Part shown: in pieces, positions 50,446-57,809 of the stretch | How positions within the stretch are numbered: the first letter of the stretch is position 1 | Layout of the letters: each line of letters opens with the position of its first letter | Origin: Bacillota bacterium | GTDB lineage: Bacteria; Bacillota; Clostridia; Christensenellales; Aristaeellaceae | DNA length: 64,000 nt | Direction: 5' to 3' | Assembly: GCA_023413135.1 (NCBI GenBank) | Contig: JAEZQK010000021.1 | Span: 28,704-92,703, forward strand | The notes under the pieces: generated by a model | Databases searched by the model: none | What the model was told of the DNA's origin: nothing | The model's input: the letters and a program-made list of their open reading frames with translations, nothing else | Made by a program: the position numbers and the translations under genes

Positions 50446-51756
50446 ATGATGGATAACGGAGTCCAGGTAGAACCCCGGGAAAAAAAGACCAGCCCCCTGC
50501 GTTATGCCATCGGCATGTTTGGCACTTCCATTCCCATCAATATGTTCAAGGCCTATGCTATGGATTTTTATGTGGTGAAGCTGGGGCTAAGCACCTCCCA
50601 CTATGCGCTGATCCTGTTCCTGTACACCTTTGTGGATGCCATCGACAATCCGGTGTACGGCTTTTTCTCCGACAGGACCAGAACGCGCTGGGGCAGGCGG
50701 CGGCCATGGCTGATCCTGGGTGCGCCCTTGCTGGCGTTGGCCTTCATTCTGTTTTACAATCCCCCGGCGCTTAAGGGGGAAGGGGCACTGTTTGTATACA
50801 TGCTGCTGACGTATATCCTGACCGGTACGCTGGATTCCCTGATCAACGCCAACTATGGCGCCCTGTTCCCGGAGCTGTTCCATGGCGAGGCTATACGGGC
50901 AAAGACGAATGCCATGCGGCAGGCCTTCCAATTGGTAGCCATGGTGATCAGCCTGGCACTGACCCCCGTGGTGGCCGGAGCGCTTGGCTATGCCAATACG
51001 GCCATCATCTACAGCGTGCTGGCAGTGGCGGTCATCCTGTTTTGCGCTACGGGCTGCCGGGAGGATATGCATGTTCAGGAAACAAAAAAGCCGCCTCTAT
51101 GGGGCAGCCTGAAGGCTTTGGCGACCAATCCCCTTTTCTGGGTCTTTGGGCTGTGCAACGCCTTTTACAGCGCGGCCATGGCGATGGTCATGCAGTCCGT
51201 TCCCTTGTTTGTAAGATACTCCCTCCAACTTGACAGCGTGGCTACCATGATGTTGCAGGGCATTGTGCTGCTGCTGGCAGTAGCCTCCATGGCGCTCTGG
51301 GCCTTTATGGTCCGCCGCTTTTCTCTGATGCACACCTGGCGCGGTGCGTTGATTTTGCTGGGCATATCATTCCTTCCCTTATATTTTATGAACAGCCTCA
51401 TCGGGGCAGTTGCCGCCAGCGCTTTTGTGGGCATCGGCATGGCCGGCGTTATGGCCACCATGGATCTGATCGGCGCCAGGATCATGGATGAGGACACGCG
51501 CAGATATGGCCTGCGCCGGGAAGGCATCTATTCTTCGGCCATGGGGGTCCTGAACAGGCTGAGCGGTTTGTTTGTGAGCCTGGGGGTGCTGCTGGCAGCA
51601 ATGCTGTATGGCTTTGAAAGCGGCGAGATTCCAGGCCCCAACCCCGGCGGCGCCGCCAGGTTTATGCTGACACTTTTCCCGGCAATGGCCATGGCGGTAA
51701 GCTGCCTGTTCTCCTGGGTTTTGAACTTTAAAGAGGATAAGGCCGAGGTCCACTGA
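50446..51756 (+). CDS. GPH-family sugar:cation symporter
   Basis: A 436-residue transporter of the glycoside-pentoside-hexuronide family (MFS superfamily) with 12 predicted helices. Typical parts: YAIGMFGTSIPINMFKAYAM, DAIDNPVYGFFSDRTRTRWG (the family signature loop with RTRxGRRRP following) and ANYGALFPELF. It would import an oligosaccharide or glycoside with Na+ or H+. The next gene encodes a sugar deacetylase and overlaps it by one base, suggesting an acetylated sugar as substrate. Confidence 0.9.
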   Translation: MMDNGVQVEPREKKTSPLRYAIGMFGTSIPINMFKAYAMDFYVVKLGLSTSHYALILFLYTFVDAIDNPVYGFFSDRTRTRWGRRRPWLILGAPLLALAFILFYNPPALKGEGALFVYMLLTYILTGTLDSLINANYGALFPELFHGEAIRAKTNAMRQAFQLVAMVISLALTPVVAGALGYANTAIIYSVLAVAVILFCATGCREDMHVQETKKPPLWGSLKALATNPLFWVFGLCNAFYSAAMAMVMQSVPLFVRYSLQLDSVATMMLQGIVLLLAVASMALWAFMVRRFSLMHTWRGALILLGISFLPLYFMNSLIGAVAASAFVGIGMAGVMATMDLIGARIMDEDTRRYGLRREGIYSSAMGVLNRLSGLFVSLGVLLAAMLYGFESGEIPGPNPGGAARFMLTLFPAMAMAVSCLFSWVLNFKEDKAEVH

Positions 51757-52628
51757 TGGCGGAGCGCTTTTTGATCATCAATGCCGATGATTTTGGCCTG
51801 TGTCCAAGCGTAAATGAGGCTGTTAGCCGGCTGTTTGCACAAAGGCGGATCACATCCGCTTCGCTGCTGGCATCCGCATCCTGCGCCTTGGACGCGGTTG
51901 TTTTCGCTTTGGAAAACGGGCTTCCGGTAGGCGTCCATTGGACGCTGTACTCCGAGTGGCAGGAGGAGCCTTTTTCCTGCGCGGCTGATAAGGATGAGAT
52001 CCCCTCCCTCCTTGCGCGGGGAGTGCTGCCGGCGGACGGGGGACTTAAAGCCCGAAAGGCCCGGTCCAGGGAGGTTACCAGGGAGCTTGACGCCCAGGCG
52101 CTGTCGGTTCTGAAACGGGACATCCGAATAGACCATGCCGACAGCCATGGGGGCACCTTGTACGGGATGAACGGGAGGCTGTTTTTTCTCAACGCATTCC
52201 GCCTGTGCCGAAAATACCGCCTGCCCTTCCGCTTTCCCAGAAGCGGCCTCTTCCTGAAAAGGCAGTTGGGTTTTAAGCCCTCAAAGGCGATCCGTGCAGC
52301 CCACAGGGTGATCGTTGTGCTGGCGGATTTGCATAAGGTGCTTCTGCCGGACGACATGCTTACCAATCCTTATCCTGTCAAGCAGATCGGCAGCTATGAA
52401 AATCTTCGGGAATATTATTTTCGGGAGATAAAAGACTTAAAGAGCGGGGTGACGGAGCTTTTTATGCACCCCTCTCTGCCTGACCCAGAGCTTCGCAATC
52501 GGACGCCCGAATGGCAAAAGCGGGAATGGGAATACCGGCTGCTGATGGAGCCGGAGTTCCATGCGCTGATCAGAGCAGAAGGGATCCGGCTTGTAAGCTG
52601 GAAGGATGCGCCGCTCAAAGGCCGGTAA
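51756..52628 (+). CDS. YdjC/ChbG-family carbohydrate deacetylase
   Basis: A 290-residue metal-dependent deacetylase. The metal aspartates are in LIINADDFGLCPSVNEA, with histidines in GVHWTLYSE and DHADSHGGTLYG, and ELFMHPSLPDPEL near the C-terminus. ChbG relatives remove one acetyl group from chitobiose or similar disaccharides. It is coupled to the GPH symporter gene and closed by a hairpin terminator. Confidence 0.92.
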   Translation: MAERFLIINADDFGLCPSVNEAVSRLFAQRRITSASLLASASCALDAVVFALENGLPVGVHWTLYSEWQEEPFSCAADKDEIPSLLARGVLPADGGLKARKARSREVTRELDAQALSVLKRDIRIDHADSHGGTLYGMNGRLFFLNAFRLCRKYRLPFRFPRSGLFLKRQLGFKPSKAIRAAHRVIVVLADLHKVLLPDDMLTNPYPVKQIGSYENLREYYFREIKDLKSGVTELFMHPSLPDPELRNRTPEWQKREWEYRLLMEPEFHALIRAEGIRLVSWKDAPLKGR

Positions 52629-52641
52629 AATGTAAACAAAT

Positions 52642-52677
52642 CAGAGCCTCGATGCCTGTATGGACATCGGGGCTCTG
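52642..52677 (+). terminator. Hairpin terminator of the GPH-YdjC unit
   Basis: CAGAGCC-T-CGATG pairs with CATCG-G-GGCTCTG; no strong T-run follows. It starts 14 bases after the stop codon. Confidence 0.6.
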
Positions 52678-52728
52678 AAATTGCATCTTCGATATTTCCC
52701 AAATTTGGGATTCCTAAGGAATTTTAGT

Positions 52729-52834
52729 TCCATCTGGCTCAATCGTCGCACTGCTCACTACCGTTCGCATTGCTCGTTTCGCCAGCCTCCTCCACACCGC
52801 CCATATCCGCCACTGGCGGGGGCGGTGTTCTGGA
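52729..52834. repeat. Module D, stand-alone copy
   Basis: In reverse orientation it matches 33698-33805: TCCATCTGGCTCAATCGTCG, CACTGCTCAC, CGTTCGCATTGCT and GTTTCGCCAGCCTCCTC are shared. No coding capacity or hairpin order of its own is clear. Confidence 0.7.
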
Positions 52835-52838
52835 GCCT

Positions 52839-52870
52839 TTGGCAGGGATCCGGGGGACAGAGTCCCCTGG
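52839..52870. repeat. Repeat family E, copy 5
   Basis: The hairpin CCGGGGGAC/GTCCCCTGG (52850-52870) ends at the base before the proS stop codon on the minus strand. Confidence 0.65.
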
Positions 52871-54313
52871 TTAGTACGCTTTCGCGAAATACATGACCTT
52901 GTCGGCATGCTTGCCGCAGATGGCACAGTTATGGCCGATGGGCGTCTGGTCAAAGGGCATATTGCGGCTGGTAGCGTTCAACTCAGCCTTGACCTTATCC
53001 TCGCATTCCTGATGGCCGCACCACATGGCCTTGGCAAAACCAACCTGAACGGCCTTGGCCAGATCTTCCATGTTGTGCACTTCGTGGGTGCGCTCATTCC
53101 TGAAAGCTCTGGCCTGGGCGTAGAGCGTATCCTGAATATTCTGCAAAAGCGTGGGGATATTTTCCGTCAGGCTGTCCATGGGCAGTTCAACCTTCTCAAA
53201 GGTATCCCGGCGGCAGGCCAGTACCTGTCCCTTTTCCAGGTCACGGGGCCCGACTTCCAGGCGCAGCGGCACACCGCGCAGCTCCCAGTGGTTGAACTTG
53301 TAGCCAGGGCTGTAGGTGTCCCGGTCATCCAGTGTCACGCGCAGCCCAATGGCCTTCAGATCTGCAGCGATCTTTTCACAGGCCTCGTTGACGCCACCCT
53401 TGTAGGCAGCAATAGGCACGATGACCACCTGGACGGGCGCAATGCGAGGCGGCATCCTAAGCCCGCGTTCATCGCCATGGGTCATGATGATGGCGCCGAT
53501 CAGGCGGGTGGAAGTGCCCCAGCTTGTTTCATGCACATAGGTCAATTGCCCGTCTTTGCTAAGGTACTTGATGTCGAAGGCCTCGGCAAAGTTTGTGCCA
53601 AAGTTGTGGCTGGTGCCGGCCTGCAGCGCCTTGCCGTCCTGCATCATGGCCTCCATGGAATAGGTGGCCTGGGCTCCGGCGAACTTTTCCTTGTCGCTCT
53701 TGCGGCCCACGTATACCGGCAGCGCCAATTCTTTTTCAGCTACCTCCCGGTAAACTTCCAGCATTTGAAGCGTTTCTTCCTGGGCTTCCTCCGCCGTGGC
53801 ATGGATGGTGTGGCCCTCCTGCCAGAGGAATTCACTGGTGCGCAGGAAAGGCCTTGTGCTCTTTTCCCAGCGCATGACGGAGCACCACTGGTTGTACTTC
53901 ATGGGCAGATCGCGCCAGGACTGCACCCACTTGGAGTACATAGCGCAGAAGATGGTTTCGCTGGTGGGGCGGATAGCAAGCCTCTCGGTCAGCGGCTCAC
54001 TGCCTCCCTGGGTGACCCAGGCTACTTCCGGGGCAAAGCCCTCCACGTGCTCGGCTTCCTTGAGCAAAAGGCTTTCGGGGATGAGCATAGGCATATACAC
54101 GTTTTGATGGCCGGTAGCCTTAAAGCGCGTGTCCATCTCCTGCTGGATGCGCTCCCAGATGGCGTAACCGTAAGGCCGCACGATCATGCAGCCACGGACG
54201 GGCGCGTAATCCACCAACTCCGACTGCAGGATCACGTCGGTATACCATTGGGAAAAGTCCACATCCCTGGGCGTAATGTGCTGCACAAACTCCTGGTTTT
54301 TTCCCTTGGCCAA
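52871..54313 (-). CDS. proS: Prolyl-tRNA synthetase (short, ProS type 3)
   Basis: Class II synthetase that charges tRNA-Pro, 480 residues, the short form without an editing insertion. Motif 2 (VMRWEKSTRPFLRTSEFLWQ) and motif 3 (HGDERGLRMPPRIAPVQVVI) are clear. The C-terminal domain ends in the zinc-binding and Tyr-terminated tail (CAICGKHADKVMYFAKAY) of this type. The start is TTG 54313, preceded by ACGAGGAGGG, at the end of a T-box leader. A family E hairpin follows the stop directly. Confidence 0.96.
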   Translation of the reverse strand: MAKGKNQEFVQHITPRDVDFSQWYTDVILQSELVDYAPVRGCMIVRPYGYAIWERIQQEMDTRFKATGHQNVYMPMLIPESLLLKEAEHVEGFAPEVAWVTQGGSEPLTERLAIRPTSETIFCAMYSKWVQSWRDLPMKYNQWCSVMRWEKSTRPFLRTSEFLWQEGHTIHATAEEAQEETLQMLEVYREVAEKELALPVYVGRKSDKEKFAGAQATYSMEAMMQDGKALQAGTSHNFGTNFAEAFDIKYLSKDGQLTYVHETSWGTSTRLIGAIIMTHGDERGLRMPPRIAPVQVVIVPIAAYKGGVNEACEKIAADLKAIGLRVTLDDRDTYSPGYKFNHWELRGVPLRLEVGPRDLEKGQVLACRRDTFEKVELPMDSLTENIPTLLQNIQDTLYAQARAFRNERTHEVHNMEDLAKAVQVGFAKAMWCGHQECEDKVKAELNATSRNMPFDQTPIGHNCAICGKHADKVMYFAKAY

Positions 54314-54340
54314 AAATAACCCTCCTCGTTGCGGACGGGT

Positions 54341-54572
54341 ATAAAAAAGCCCCGCCGCTGCTAATGAATGCAGGGACGAAGCTTGCTTCGCGGTACCACC
54401 CGGCTTGGCGCACAAGCGCCCACCTTGAGGCCCTGTATCGGGGGCAAACCGGCGGGGATTGGCCGCATGCTCCAGGCCGGGAAACCCAGGACCCGCCTGC
54501 GCTCCTTGCACCAGTGAAGCGCTCTCTGAAAAGCGGAAACCAAGGCGGCTGCCCTTCATTGCGTTGTGGGGA
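54341..54572 (-). promoter_or_regulatory. T-box riboswitch before proS
   Basis: The minus strand shows the T-box GGGTGGTACCGCG (54401-54389), an upstream Stem I region with GGTGCAAGGAGCGC, and a terminator stem ending in GGCGGGGC followed by six T (54348-54343). By context the cognate tRNA is tRNA-Pro; a CCT in GGGTCCTGGG is a possible specifier but I cannot fold it with certainty. Confidence 0.9.
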
Positions 54573-54574
54573 CT

Positions 54575-54603
54575 ATTATACTATGGCCCAGGCACGATTG
54601 CAA
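54575..54603 (-). promoter_or_regulatory. Sigma-A promoter of the T-box/proS transcript
   Basis: Minus strand TTGCAA (54603-54598), 17-bp spacer, TATAAT (54580-54575). Confidence 0.75.
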
Positions 54604-54604
54604 G

Positions 54605-55012
54605 CTATTCCTGATCCTTCTCACCCTCTAGGTGCTGACGGATGCGGACCAGTTCGTCCCGGATGCTGTACAAAATGAACAACCCTTCAATGATCAGGCG
54701 CGAAACCAAGGGTGTGCCGATCATAATGCCCAATCCTGCAAAGAAGTTGACGGCGAACATCATATACAGCCCGCCGATGATGGCATAGCAGAAGATGAAC
54801 AGATAGATGAACCGGATCAGAGAGGGAAGCCAGAATTTTTTGAAATGAAGGAAATCATACAGCTCTTTCAAAAAACCGGTATAGGAATCCTGCTTGGATT
54901 TGGGCAGGAAAACTGCAGCCATGACAACTGCCGCGATGATGGAAAGAACGAATACCACGGCCATGCCGCCTACCGCATTGTACATTGGATTCATGTAACT
55001 GAAATCGTACAT
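54605..55012 (-). CDS. DUF4282-like membrane protein
   Basis: A 135-residue protein with an N-terminal helix (VVFVLSIIAAVVMAAVF) and a C-terminal DUF4282-like unit (FLHFKKFWLPSLIRFIYLFI, then GLYMMFAVNFFAGLGIMIG and a final IIEGLFILYSIRDELVRIRQH). Three to four membrane segments in all. Function unknown. It sits just before the proS promoter on the same strand. Confidence 0.78.
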   Translation of the reverse strand: MYDFSYMNPMYNAVGGMAVVFVLSIIAAVVMAAVFLPKSKQDSYTGFLKELYDFLHFKKFWLPSLIRFIYLFIFCYAIIGGLYMMFAVNFFAGLGIMIGTPLVSRLIIEGLFILYSIRDELVRIRQHLEGEKDQE

Positions 55013-55200
55013 GCCAGTTCCTCCATTTAATCAATAGATTGTGCCTGCTTGCCGTTTCGATGCTATTTTAACATATTTTCCATAACAATCATATGTTTTT
55101 TCGTACTAAAATAGAAGCTTTTTTGAACACAGATGGCAGTACGCATAAAATCGAGCGAAAAATGCTATCACTTTTGTTAATATTTTGAAACATGACAGTC

Positions 55201-55207
55201 TTCGACA
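55201..55207 (-). promoter_or_regulatory. Possible Spo0A box upstream of the Spo0E-like gene
   Basis: The minus strand reads TGTCGAA, the full 0A-box consensus. A 7-mer occurs by chance several times in 64 kb, so only the position (120 bp before a Spo0E-like gene) gives weight. The rest of 55013-55326 is AT-rich and holds no gene I can support. Confidence 0.35.
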
Positions 55208-55326
55208 AAAGCTCCCTGCTTTCGCTGTTGCAATGCGGCGAAATACGGTTTATGCTGTACGTGGAGAGGAGAGGTAACACTATATGTTGTATACCAGTAC
55301 CTGTTAATTCCAGAGGAGGCGAGCAT

Positions 55327-55494
55327 ATGAGAGAAGCGGATATCAGGAACGAAGAGAAGCTAATGAGATGGAAGATGGAAAATTGCTATATCCAGGGCAA
55401 GCTGGAGGAAGCCGTTAAGCTGGGACGCCGGCTGGATGAATTGCAATGCAAGCTGTTTCGGGAGGCGGCGGAGCCCAAAAAGGCTGCCGGTTGA
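55327..55494 (+). CDS. Small Spo0E-like protein
   Basis: A 55-residue helical protein: IRNEEKLMRWKMENCYIQGK, then EEAVKLGRRLDELQCKLF. The size, two-helix layout and the LD near the second helix resemble Spo0E-type aspartyl-phosphate phosphatases, which act on Spo0A-phosphate. The key SxxxD signature is only partly kept (GRRLD instead of SxxLD), so the assignment is tentative. The ATG follows AGAGGAGG. An intrinsic terminator follows at 55621. Confidence 0.55.
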   Translation: MREADIRNEEKLMRWKMENCYIQGKLEEAVKLGRRLDELQCKLFREAAEPKKAAG

Positions 55495-55620
55495 ATTGGG
55501 GCCGCGCAGCATCTCTCCTTTCCAAAGGATGCGGGCGCAACACCGGAAGGTGTAAAAAGCCGAGAGAAATAGCAAAGATTCGGTTGCACGGTTGCCTGCA
55601 TAGCCGCAGGATTCATGAAA

Positions 55621-55648
55621 AAAGGACGGGAGGGCCCGTTCTTTTTTT
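55621..55648 (+). terminator. Intrinsic terminator after the Spo0E-like gene
   Basis: AAAGGACGGG pairs with CCCGTTCTTT around AGGG and runs into T7. It is 126 bases beyond the stop codon. Confidence 0.8.
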
Positions 55649-55708
55649 ATTTGCCTGCACTTTTTGAAAAAAACGTATGAATCGAAGGGGAGTGACACAC
55701 CCTGAAAA

Positions 55709-55737
55709 TTGACAACGTATCTTTTCCATAGTACAAT
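55709..55737 (+). promoter_or_regulatory. Sigma-A promoter of the F420-ligase-like gene
   Basis: TTGACA (55709-55714), 17-bp spacer, TACAAT (55732-55737), 35 bases before the ATG. Confidence 0.75.
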
Positions 55738-55772
55738 GGGCCAAAGTTTGATGTCAATGGGAGGACGGCGGC

Positions 55773-56519
55773 ATGGGCATTATCGCATCCCGCAACCTGG
55801 ACAACCAGCGGCGGGAGAAGGACGGCATCGTCTATTTTGACCGGGGCACCATTACGGGTAAAAATGGGCGCAAGTATGACCGGTTTGCCATCCAGACGCA
55901 TTTTGTCCAGCGGGGCGAAAGCCAGGCGGAATTGGTACGCAAATATGTTTTGCCCCTGTCCCAGCCCGGGGATGTGCTTTCTTTTGGCGCCAAGGTCATG
56001 TGCATGTGCGTGGAAAGCGTAAAGACCAAGGATGAGGTAAAGCCCGGCTTCTGGGCCAACTTCCTGTGGCGCTTTGCGGGCATCAACCATACGGGCGTAG
56101 GTATGCACGAACCGTATAAACTGCAACTGGTCATTGATATGTGCGGGCTGCCCAGGGTTTTGCTGGCGGCATTTTTGAGCGCCATCACCAGGCCCTTTGG
56201 CGTCCATGGCGTGTTCTACAAAGTATGCGGCAAGGGCGTGGGCGGCATCGACGGGTTTTATTTCCGCTCCAGCTTTGACCTGTACAAGCAGCTGGCGCTG
56301 ATCAATCCCCCGAACGCTCAGGAGCTGTGCGAAAAACTGAGCCGCGATACGGGCATCCCCGTGGTGCTGATGGACGCTAACGATATCCAGAGGGACCAGT
56401 TGGGCAAGTCCTCCAACATGCCGCTTTCCGATGAGGAATTGCAGGATGCCTTGCGGGACAACCCTTCCGGCCAGGGGGATGAATTGACGCCGCTGATTTT
56501 GATAAGGCCCTTGGACTGA
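55773..56519 (+). CDS. Coenzyme F420-0:L-glutamate ligase-like protein
   Basis: A 248-residue soluble protein that I recognise as the clostridial F420-ligase-like (CofE-related) family by its ends and core: GDVLSFGAKVMCMCVESV, GVGMHEPYKLQLVIDMCGLP, RPFGVHGVFYKVCGKGVGGI and DTGIPVVLMDANDIQRDQLG. True CofE adds glutamates to F420, but no F420 synthesis genes are in the window, so it may ligate glutamate to another molecule. Monocistronic with its own promoter. Confidence 0.75.
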   Translation: MGIIASRNLDNQRREKDGIVYFDRGTITGKNGRKYDRFAIQTHFVQRGESQAELVRKYVLPLSQPGDVLSFGAKVMCMCVESVKTKDEVKPGFWANFLWRFAGINHTGVGMHEPYKLQLVIDMCGLPRVLLAAFLSAITRPFGVHGVFYKVCGKGVGGIDGFYFRSSFDLYKQLALINPPNAQELCEKLSRDTGIPVVLMDANDIQRDQLGKSSNMPLSDEELQDALRDNPSGQGDELTPLILIRPLD

Positions 56520-56557
56520 GTGCCCTGAAAAAGCGGTACGCATAGTAAGCGATACAG

Positions 56558-56681
56558 GCGGGCGATTGGTAATCGCCCCTACAACGCAATTTGTTTATTG
56601 ACTTCACTGCCGGAGCATATGGGAGCCGGAAGAAAAGCCAATATACTCTTTTCGTCGTAGGGGCGATTATCAATCGCCCGC
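56558..56681. repeat. Repeat family A, copy 5 (complete, 124 bp)
   Basis: Terminal inverted repeats of 25 bp with one mismatch (GGGCGATTGGTAATCGCCC left, GGGCGATTATCAATCGCCC right) and an interior with the internal dyad CCGGAGCATATGGGAGCCGG. It lies between the F420-ligase-like and splB genes. Confidence 0.85.
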
Positions 56682-56760
56682 TTCAGCCTGGCATCCTGGG
56701 CGCAATCGTCGGGAGATTTAATGCCCATATTCCGCAGATCCTGCAACTGAAAATCCCTTG

Positions 56761-56790
56761 GAATAGCGGGCTTTTGCAACCTTCATACTA
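56761..56790 (+). promoter_or_regulatory. Candidate sigma-G promoter of splB
   Basis: GAATA (56761-56765), 18-bp spacer, CATACTA (56784-56790), an exact fit to GHATR-N18-CATNNTA. splB is forespore-specific in Bacillus, which supports the call. Confidence 0.65.
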
Positions 56791-56807
56791 TCCGGGAGGT
56801 GACACAC

Positions 56808-57803
56808 ATGTTTCCCGACGCCGTTTATTATGAACCGGACGCGCTATTGTACCCGCTGGGGGAATTTCTGAAGGCTAAATATCAGCATGCTCCGTGGGTT
56901 CCTATCGACAGCCACAACAACATCCCCTGCATGCGCGGGCAGGAAAACAAGGAATTCGGGCGCATGAAGCAGCACCTTGTGGTGGGCGTGCGCAAGACCC
57001 ACAAGTATGTGGAAAACCATAAGGTATCCGACTACCTGGTGCCTTACACCTCCTCGGGGTGCAGCGCCATGTGCCTGTATTGCTACCTGGTGTGCAATTA
57101 CAACAAGTGCTCTTATCTGCGGGTGTTTGTCAACCGGGAGCAGATGATGGACAAGCTTTTAAAAATGGCGGATAAAGCCGGCCGGGACCTGACCTTTGAA
57201 ATCGGCAGCAACAGCGACCTGATACTGGAGAACACCATAACGGAGAACCTGCCCTGGACCATTGAGACCTTTGCCAGGGCGGAGCGGGGCTTTTTGACTT
57301 TTCCCACCAAGTTTGACATGGTGGAGCCGGTATTGTCCCTTGACCACCGGGGAAGGATCATCGTCCGCATGAGCGTCAATCCCAAAGAGATCATATCAAA
57401 AATCGAACTGGGCACCTCACCTCTTGACGACCGGATACGGGCGCTGAATGCTGTCTGCGACGCTGGATACCCGGTTGGGCTGCTCATTGCGCCGGTCATT
57501 TTGGTGGAGGATTGGCAAGCCAGGTACCGGGAGCTTTTGGCCCAACTGGCGGAGGGCTTAAACGCCAAAGCTAAAAAATCGCTGTTCATTGAGGCTATTT
57601 TCATGACCTACAGCTTTGTACACCGGGCCATCAACAATGAGGCCTTTCCCAAAGCGCCGGAACTGTACGACCCCTCCCTGATGACAGGAAGGGGCCGGGG
57701 GAAATACTGTTATAAGGATGATATCCGTAGGGAGGGGGAGGCTTTTTTGCGGGAAGAGATCCAACGTTACCTGGGGGATATGCGCATATTGTATGTGGTG
57801 TAA
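56808..57803 (+). CDS. splB: Spore photoproduct lyase
   Basis: Radical SAM enzyme that repairs the thymine dimer peculiar to spores (5-thyminyl-5,6-dihydrothymine) during germination, 331 residues. The cluster motif is in SSGCSAMCLYCYLVCNY (CxxxCxxC), and NYNKCSYLRVFVN supplies the conserved hydrogen-donor cysteine. RGKYCYKDD near the end is also typical. ATG 56808 is chosen because GGGAGG stands nine bases before it; a GTG at 56799 would overlap that site. A forespore promoter match precedes it. Confidence 0.96.
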   Translation: MFPDAVYYEPDALLYPLGEFLKAKYQHAPWVPIDSHNNIPCMRGQENKEFGRMKQHLVVGVRKTHKYVENHKVSDYLVPYTSSGCSAMCLYCYLVCNYNKCSYLRVFVNREQMMDKLLKMADKAGRDLTFEIGSNSDLILENTITENLPWTIETFARAERGFLTFPTKFDMVEPVLSLDHRGRIIVRMSVNPKEIISKIELGTSPLDDRIRALNAVCDAGYPVGLLIAPVILVEDWQARYRELLAQLAEGLNAKAKKSLFIEAIFMTYSFVHRAINNEAFPKAPELYDPSLMTGRGRGKYCYKDDIRREGEAFLREEIQRYLGDMRILYVV

Positions 57804-57809
57804 ATAACC

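Noticed and set aside
52907..54319. 470-codon open frame on the plus strand
   Set aside because: It is antisense to proS over its whole length; the minus strand has clear class II synthetase motifs, and the plus frame has no recognisable domain.
4856..56681. Repeat families A to F considered as insertion sequences or prophage remnants
   Set aside because: No transposase, integrase or phage gene is present anywhere in the window, and the elements are too short to encode one.
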